DNA from: UKL13-2 sp044346745
Lineage (GTDB): Bacteria > Pseudomonadota > Gammaproteobacteria > Burkholderiales > Usitatibacteraceae
DNA length: 64,000 bases
NCBI GenBank assembly: GCA_044346745.1
Contig: JBIIYQ010000001.1
Span: 1-64,000 of the forward strand
Reading direction: 5' to 3'
Shown here: one piece after another, positions 59,169 to 64,000 of the stretch
How the letters are laid out: the number at the start of each line of letters is the position of its first letter
Numbering within the stretch: the stretch's first letter is position 1
Notes under the pieces: generated by a model
The model's input: only the letters and a program-made list of their open reading frames with translations
Database searches by the model: none
Told to the model about the DNA's origin: nothing
Translations under genes and position numbers: made by a program

Positions 59169-60515
59169 TTAGCCCGCAGCCATCGCGGTCGCGGCTTCAA
59201 CTTCCTTGACCGTCTTCGGGCAAGAGGCTGTCAGATTTTCGTTGCCCTTCTTCGTCACCAGAATATCGTCCTCGATACGCACACCGATGTCCCAAAACGC
59301 CTTGGGCACATTGTCTGCAGGGCGAATGTAGATGCCTGGCTCGACTGTCACCACCATGCCCGGCTCCATCTCTACCCACTTGCCATTCGCTTGCCGATAG
59401 TTGCCGGCATCGTGTACGTCAAGGCCGAGCCAATGTCCGGCACGATGCATATAGAACTGTTTGTAGGCTTCCGTTTCGATGACGCTGGCGAGGCTGCCCT
59501 TGCACAACTTTAGGTCGATGAGGCCCTGTGCGAGCACATTCACCGCCACCTCATGATATTTGCCGAACGGATTGCCCGGCTTGACCGCCTTGATACAAGC
59601 CAGCTGCGACTCGAGTACCAGTTCATAAACGTCGCGTTGGGCGGCGGAGAATTTTCCGGCGATCGGGAAGGTTCTTGTGATGTCTGCAGCATAACTTTCC
59701 AACTCGCAACCGGCGTCAATGAGCATGAGCTCGCCCTTTTTGAGCTGCGCACTGTTCTCGCTATAGTGCAACACACACGCGTTACCGCCAGCGGCGACAA
59801 TCGAGCCATAAGCCGGCTGACGCGCCCCGTTGCGGACAAACTCATGCAATAGCTCCGCCTCTACTTGGTACTCATACATGCCCGGTTTTGCCATCCGCAT
59901 GGCTCGGGTATGCGCGTCCGAGGAAATCTTGCCCGCCCGGCGCATGATGTCGATCTCAGTCTCGTCTTTTATCAAGCGCTGAAAATCGATGTGACGACGG
60001 ACATCGTGAACTTCCGATGGCGCCGAAATGCCTTGGCGGCTCTTCGCGCGCACCGCATTGAGCCACTTCGCAATCGAGGCGTCCCACTCAGCGTCAGCGC
60101 CGACAGGTGTGTGAATCACTGCTTGGTTGCTCATCAAGTCGGGTACGAGTCGGTCGAGATCAGCGATGGGATAACACTCGTCGAAACTGAAAATCTCTTT
60201 TGCCATCGTCGGCCCGAAACGAAATCCGTCCCAGATCTCGCGCTCAATGTTTTTCTCGCGGCAGAAAAGAATATGTCGGGGTTTTTTGCCCAAGGTAATC
60301 GCAATCACCGCCTCCGGTTCGCGAAAACCCGTGAGGTAGTAGAAATAACTGTCCCAGCGGTAGTCGTAGAGAGCGTCAGCGTTACGCGTGGCTTCCCGGG
60401 CAGTAGGCAGTAACATCAAGCCTTCTTTCATCGACTTCGCCAATCGTTGGCGACGCTTGAGGTGTGGGGCAATTTTTGGAACAACCACGGGAAGCGGCAA
60501 GGTTTCGCGTTTCAT
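59169..60515 (-). CDS. pepP: Xaa-Pro aminopeptidase (aminopeptidase P)
   Basis: From MKRETLPLPVVVPKIAPHLK the protein is 448 residues: an N-terminal aminopeptidase P domain (about 20-155) and a pita-bread metalloprotease domain. The metal ligands sit in MLIDAGCELESYAADITRTF, HRAGHWLGLDVHD and VVTVEPGIY plus the final VRIEDDILV. It removes N-terminal residues before proline. It is the first gene of the pepP-ubi operon. Confidence 0.94.
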   Translation of the reverse strand: MKRETLPLPVVVPKIAPHLKRRQRLAKSMKEGLMLLPTAREATRNADALYDYRWDSYFYYLTGFREPEAVIAITLGKKPRHILFCREKNIEREIWDGFRFGPTMAKEIFSFDECYPIADLDRLVPDLMSNQAVIHTPVGADAEWDASIAKWLNAVRAKSRQGISAPSEVHDVRRHIDFQRLIKDETEIDIMRRAGKISSDAHTRAMRMAKPGMYEYQVEAELLHEFVRNGARQPAYGSIVAAGGNACVLHYSENSAQLKKGELMLIDAGCELESYAADITRTFPIAGKFSAAQRDVYELVLESQLACIKAVKPGNPFGKYHEVAVNVLAQGLIDLKLCKGSLASVIETEAYKQFYMHRAGHWLGLDVHDAGNYRQANGKWVEMEPGMVVTVEPGIYIRPADNVPKAFWDIGVRIEDDILVTKKGNENLTASCPKTVKEVEAATAMAAG

Positions 60516-60674
60516 ATTCTGTTCCGTATTCGAAAAAGTCTGCGCATTAACAAGAAACATTACCCAATTGACTAACAACGCCGGAACTAGGAATCAACTC
60601 CCTAATATCCTTGGCCTATATTATCCATGTTCTGCCTCGAACTGGTATCTGCATTTCGACTCATTATGGTGCGA

Positions 60675-61493
60675 CTATCTACGATCAGTTCGAACGACAA
60701 CGTCCCGCTCATTAACGTCAAACGTCATACACTTACCTTTGCAGTTAAAGACCTGCGTTTTTAGAGGTTCCATGTACTTGGCTGTACCGTACCCCTCAGG
60801 TGCTTCGACGTTGTTGATACCAAACTTTTGCATCGCGCGGACGGTTGCAACCCAAGCGTCCGAAGCATTCGCTGTTTTTGGCTCTTGTCCAAGCCGCGTA
60901 ATGTACTCATTGATTTGAAGCTCATCGTAGAATTGGCGCTCCATCTCACGGAATTTGATTAGGGTCGCGATCGAAGATTTTTTTTCGTCAAGGAAAGCTT
61001 GATCGTCCTTAGTCAATTGTTCCTTCGAAAAATAACTCTTTTCAAGGGTTTCGACATACTTGACCAATAATTCACGCAAATCCTTTTGATGTGAACTTCC
61101 GTGCCACGTAACGAGACTACCTGCACCGATGATCTTCTTATTGCCGGCAAGGAATACCAAATTCGCACACGCCGAATGACAGTAAAGATATGCTTCCACA
61201 TCTAAATTATTGTCTTTGACCCAGCGAGCAAGCTTCATTCCCGCAATAGCACTCCCACCATCGGAGCTAATAATCAATTTTTTTGTTGTCCCTGGCGGAC
61301 GCTCAGCAATGAATTTGTCCACTTTTTCAATCGTTATCGGGCCATTGAAAAAGTGCTTAAACTCAGCGACGCGGGCAGCGGACATATTGTTGCCGGGCTG
61401 CTGCTTCGGTTCGGCGGCAGCGTGAGGACAAGCAAGTACAAAGCAGGCGCAGAACAATAGGGACTTACGAAAAAAATCTCCACCGATTTTCAA
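60675..61493 (-). CDS. Secreted ClpP/crotonase-fold putative serine protease
   Basis: The 272-residue protein has a signal peptide (about 8-27) and a ClpP-like core: IISSDGGSAIAGMKLARWVK, then YLYCHSACANLVFLAG (putative nucleophile Ser107) and SLVTWHGSSHQ (putative His131). The DGG/S/H arrangement is that of periplasmic SDH-type ClpP-fold proteases. It starts with TTG and a poor ribosome site, though the signal peptide requires that region. It stands alone between pepP and the isoaspartyl peptidase gene. Substrate unknown. Confidence 0.75.
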   Translation of the reverse strand: MKIGGDFFRKSLLFCACFVLACPHAAAEPKQQPGNNMSAARVAEFKHFFNGPITIEKVDKFIAERPPGTTKKLIISSDGGSAIAGMKLARWVKDNNLDVEAYLYCHSACANLVFLAGNKKIIGAGSLVTWHGSSHQKDLRELLVKYVETLEKSYFSKEQLTKDDQAFLDEKKSSIATLIKFREMERQFYDELQINEYITRLGQEPKTANASDAWVATVRAMQKFGINNVEAPEGYGTAKYMEPLKTQVFNCKGKCMTFDVNERDVVVRTDRR

Positions 61494-61522
61494 TGAGACC
61501 GTCCAAATGAAGAAGCTACACC

Positions 61523-62470
61523 TCAGCCGTCAGGCCTTTCAACATACATTCTCGCCACAATCAGCGAATCATCGCGAAAATACGCGTGCGGCATATGCGC
61601 CGTGCTGTGATTCGCCACCGCGTGCCCATTCGCATCGATGGCAATGAAGCCAACGTCAGCATCAAAATCGCGCGTCATTTGCGATAGCACCTCAGTCACG
61701 CTTGCTTCGAGCGACTTGCCTTTTTCAACACCTTCTGAAATCGCCCTGCAAGATAGCGAACGAATCACGTACTCGCCGGTGCCGGTGGCAGAGGAAGCCG
61801 CAAACTTATTAGCGTAGGTCCCTGCACCAGGCAGTGGCGTATCACCCACACGTCCGGGCAGCTTCAGCGTCACGCCGCCGGTTGAAGTTGCAGCACACAA
61901 CACGCCATTTTGGTCGAGTGCGACCACCCCGATCGTTCCCCCCGCGTATTCGGGGTGTTTGCGGAGGAACTCGCGAATTTTCATCGAGCCCCTGGCGTCT
62001 TTGCCAACGCCGATTTCGAGTGTCGCCTTCTTGCTTTTCCAATCTTCAAAGCGGGCAGGTGTGATGGGGTCGTGGTCGCCGTGCCCCATCACACGGGCAA
62101 AACGCAACGCACCCTCCCCCGTCAACATGACGTGGTCGGTCTCTTCCATCACTTGTCGGGCGACCAAGATCGGATTCTTCACACGCTGGAGTCCCGATAC
62201 GGAGCCGATCTGCGCACGCTCAGCGACCATCACGCAGGCGTCAAACTCAACGTATCCGTCGTAGTTCAACACCGCTCCCGTGCCGGCGTTAAAAATCGGA
62301 TTGTCTTCGAGCATGACCGCTGCGGCACAAGCTGCATCAAGCGCAGAACCACCCGCCTGCAAAATTTTGCGGCCGGCGTCGACTGCGGCGGTTGTACCCG
62401 CGATAGCGTCGGCGTCCGAGCCTGGGCGCCAAGAGCCGGCTCCACCGTGGACAATAAGTGCGATGGTCAT
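61523..62470 (-). CDS. Isoaspartyl peptidase / L-asparaginase (Ntn hydrolase)
   Basis: The 315-residue plant-type asparaginase has IVHGGAGSW at the start, the autocleavage site GGTIGVVALD (Thr179 becomes the nucleophile) and ATSTGGVTLKLPGRVGDTPL. It splits itself into two subunits and hydrolyses isoaspartyl dipeptides and asparagine. It is 20 bases downstream of aspS on the same strand, probably cotranscribed. Confidence 0.93.
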   Translation of the reverse strand: MTIALIVHGGAGSWRPGSDADAIAGTTAAVDAGRKILQAGGSALDAACAAAVMLEDNPIFNAGTGAVLNYDGYVEFDACVMVAERAQIGSVSGLQRVKNPILVARQVMEETDHVMLTGEGALRFARVMGHGDHDPITPARFEDWKSKKATLEIGVGKDARGSMKIREFLRKHPEYAGGTIGVVALDQNGVLCAATSTGGVTLKLPGRVGDTPLPGAGTYANKFAASSATGTGEYVIRSLSCRAISEGVEKGKSLEASVTEVLSQMTRDFDADVGFIAIDANGHAVANHSTAHMPHAYFRDDSLIVARMYVERPDG

Positions 62471-62489
62471 CTAGAGCCTCTGCTAGCTT

Positions 62490-64000
62490 TTAGGCTGCTG
62501 GTGTTTGTGTTCTGAGCTTTATGTGCAACTCACGCAACTGCTTCTCAGTAACCGCTGATGGTGTTTCGATCAGCAGATCTTGCCCGCGCTGTGTTTTCGG
62601 GAACGCGATCACGTCGCGAATGGAATCCCACTTCTCACACATCAGCGTTACGATACGATCCAAGCCAAACGCCACACCACCCATCGGCGGTGCACCATAC
62701 TTCAGTGCCTCGAGCAGGAAACCAAATTTGGCTTGTTGGTCCGCCTCGGAGATACCGAGCACTGCAAATTGTGTCGCTTGTAGTTCAGGCGAATGAATAC
62801 GCACCGAGCCGCCGCCAATTTCCCAGCCGTTCATTGCCACATCGTAGGCTTTAGCCAACACCTTCGAAGGATCGAACTCCATCAGTGCCACGTGTTCGTC
62901 TTTTGGCGCTGTAAACGGATGGTGTGCGGACACAAATCGTTTGTTCTCTTCGTCGTAATCGTATGCGGGGAAATCTACTACCCACAACGGCCGGTAACCC
63001 TTTTCTGCGAAGCCCTTTTCGTGGCCGATTTTGGTTCGCAACGCACCAAGCGAGTCGTTGACGATTTTAGCTTTGTCGGCACAGAAGAAAATGACGTCCC
63101 CATTCTTGGCGTTGCAGGCCTTCAGGATTCCACCAAGCGATTCTGCGTTCAAGAACTTCACGATCGGCGACTGTAGTCCCTCTTCGTTCAACTTGGTGAC
63201 GTCGTTAACCTTGATGTACGCCAAGCCCTTCGCGCCGTAGATGGCAACGAAGGTGGTCATGTCATCAATCTCCTTCCGCGAGAATTTTTCGTTTCCACCC
63301 GGCACACAAAGTGCCGCCACGCGCCCGCTTTTCATATCTGCCGCAGCTCTGAAGACTTTGAAGTCGACGGCCTTCATTAATTCCGTCAACTCCGTTAGCT
63401 CCAACGAAACACGCAGGTCCGGCTTGTCTGAGCCGTAGCGGCGCATTGCATCTGCGTAGGTCATGCGAGGGAAGTCGGGCAGGTCAACACCAACACCGGC
63501 CTTCCAAATCGTCTTGATGAGGCCTTCCATGATGTCTTGGATTTCGCGCTCATTTAGGAACGAGGTCTCGATATCAATTTGCGTGAACTCTGGTTGACGA
63601 TCAGCACGTAGATCTTCGTCGCGGAAACACTTCACGATTTGGTAGTAACGGTCGAACCCCGCCACCATCAGGAGTTGTTTAAACAACTGCGGGCTTTGCG
63701 GCAGTGCGTAAAACTGTCCGTCGTGAATACGCGAAGGCACCAAAAACTCGCGCGCCCCCTCCGGGGTCGATTTGTACAGAAACGGCGTTTCAACGTCGAC
63801 AAAACCCATGTCGTCGAGATAACGACGTGCGGTTGACGCGACCCGATGGCGAAGCCGCAAATTGTTTTGCATCTGTGGGCGACGTAGGTCGAGATACCGA
63901 TACTTGAGGCGCGTCTCTTCGTTAATCGTATCATCGTCAATCATGAAGGGCGGCGTCAACGATGCGTTCAGCACTTCAATCTCTTTGGCGAGCACTTCAA
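62490..64000 (-). CDS. aspS: Aspartyl-tRNA synthetase (N-terminus beyond window)
   Basis: The C-terminal 500 or so residues of a class II synthetase are present: motif 1 region RHRVASTARRYLDDMGFVDV, motif 2 FRDEDLRADRQPEFTQIDIE and motif 3 GVAFGLDRIVTLM. The bacterial GAD insertion domain lies between motifs 2 and 3. It charges tRNA-Asp. The frame continues past the right edge. The N-terminal anticodon-binding OB-fold, about 100 residues, is outside, so this is a partial gene by position, not a damaged one. Confidence 0.97.
   Translation of the reverse strand, partial: EVLAKEIEVLNASLTPPFMIDDDTINEETRLKYRYLDLRRPQMQNNLRLRHRVASTARRYLDDMGFVDVETPFLYKSTPEGAREFLVPSRIHDGQFYALPQSPQLFKQLLMVAGFDRYYQIVKCFRDEDLRADRQPEFTQIDIETSFLNEREIQDIMEGLIKTIWKAGVGVDLPDFPRMTYADAMRRYGSDKPDLRVSLELTELTELMKAVDFKVFRAAADMKSGRVAALCVPGGNEKFSRKEIDDMTTFVAIYGAKGLAYIKVNDVTKLNEEGLQSPIVKFLNAESLGGILKACNAKNGDVIFFCADKAKIVNDSLGALRTKIGHEKGFAEKGYRPLWVVDFPAYDYDEENKRFVSAHHPFTAPKDEHVALMEFDPSKVLAKAYDVAMNGWEIGGGSVRIHSPELQATQFAVLGISEADQQAKFGFLLEALKYGAPPMGGVAFGLDRIVTLMCEKWDSIRDVIAFPKTQRGQDLLIETPSAVTEKQLRELHIKLRTQTPAA

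Overview
The window looks like chromosome of a Gram-negative betaproteobacterium, probably Burkholderiales or a near relative. The evidence is the gene order rpe-gph-trpE...trpG-trpD-trpC, a Gram-negative trimeric porin of the betaproteobacterial type, coq7 as a ubiquinone hydroxylase, a pepP-ubiH-type cluster, and large DUF1302/DUF1329 and fatty-acid oxidation gene sets. The genus cannot be named from this sequence. No rRNA, tRNA or CRISPR array was found.

Region by region. (1) 1-1070: an IS21-like insertion-sequence end fused to a truncated gene. (2) 1071-4753, minus strand: a four-gene membrane operon (SPFH/GYF protein, small membrane protein, double zinc-ribbon membrane protein, secreted HExxH peptidase) that recalls the Bacillus ydjG/ydjI membrane-stress genes. 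(3) 4935-6135: a MOSC protein and a frameshifted EthD-family gene. (4) 6176-13258, minus strand: a putative envelope lipid or hydrophobic-compound transport set (DUF1302 outer-membrane barrel, DUF1329 periplasmic protein, YCF48 propeller, RND transporter) with strong hairpins between genes. (5) 13529-28542, minus strand: a beta-oxidation region with two thiolases, two multifunctional hydratase/dehydrogenases of opposite domain order, acyl-CoA synthetase, FadE-type dehydrogenase, two thioesterases, a hydrolase, and a TetR regulator with a PsrA-like operator upstream. (6) 28543-37085: a 43-codon basic gene with its own terminator, a secreted zinc metalloprotease, erpA, a bactofilin, rpsI-rplM, an OsmC protein, coq7 and a porin. 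(7) 37406-53865: the tryptophan region (rpe, gph, trpE, ltaE | trpG, trpD, trpC), split by a foreign element of about 9.8 kb. (8) 53938-64000: apaG, mltA, dsbC, two COQ6-family hydroxylases, pepP, a ClpP-like secreted protein, an isoaspartyl peptidase and the 3' part of aspS.

The main discovery is the element at about 39.8-49.6 kb. It carries a P4-type tyrosine integrase, an AlpA regulator, a toprim/AAA primase-helicase and small satellite-type genes, plus cargo at the trpG side: a NYN nuclease-like protein, a tail-anchored protein, a four-helix membrane protein and a secreted protein. It is bounded by a 23-bp repeat (22 matches) that is the first codons of trpG. Integration cut trpG away from its Shine-Dalgarno sequence and from trpE-ltaE. 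The element end regenerates the trpG start with one synonymous change and supplies a plausible promoter, so trpGDC may now be transcribed from the element.

Other notable points are a 93-bp ungapped duplication that puts the leader and first codons of the fadA-type thiolase onto an unrelated membrane-protein gene two positions upstream; a three-copy intergenic hairpin family; a perfect 24-bp-arm palindrome; and three short genes (43, 46 and 47 codons) supported by ribosome binding sites and context.
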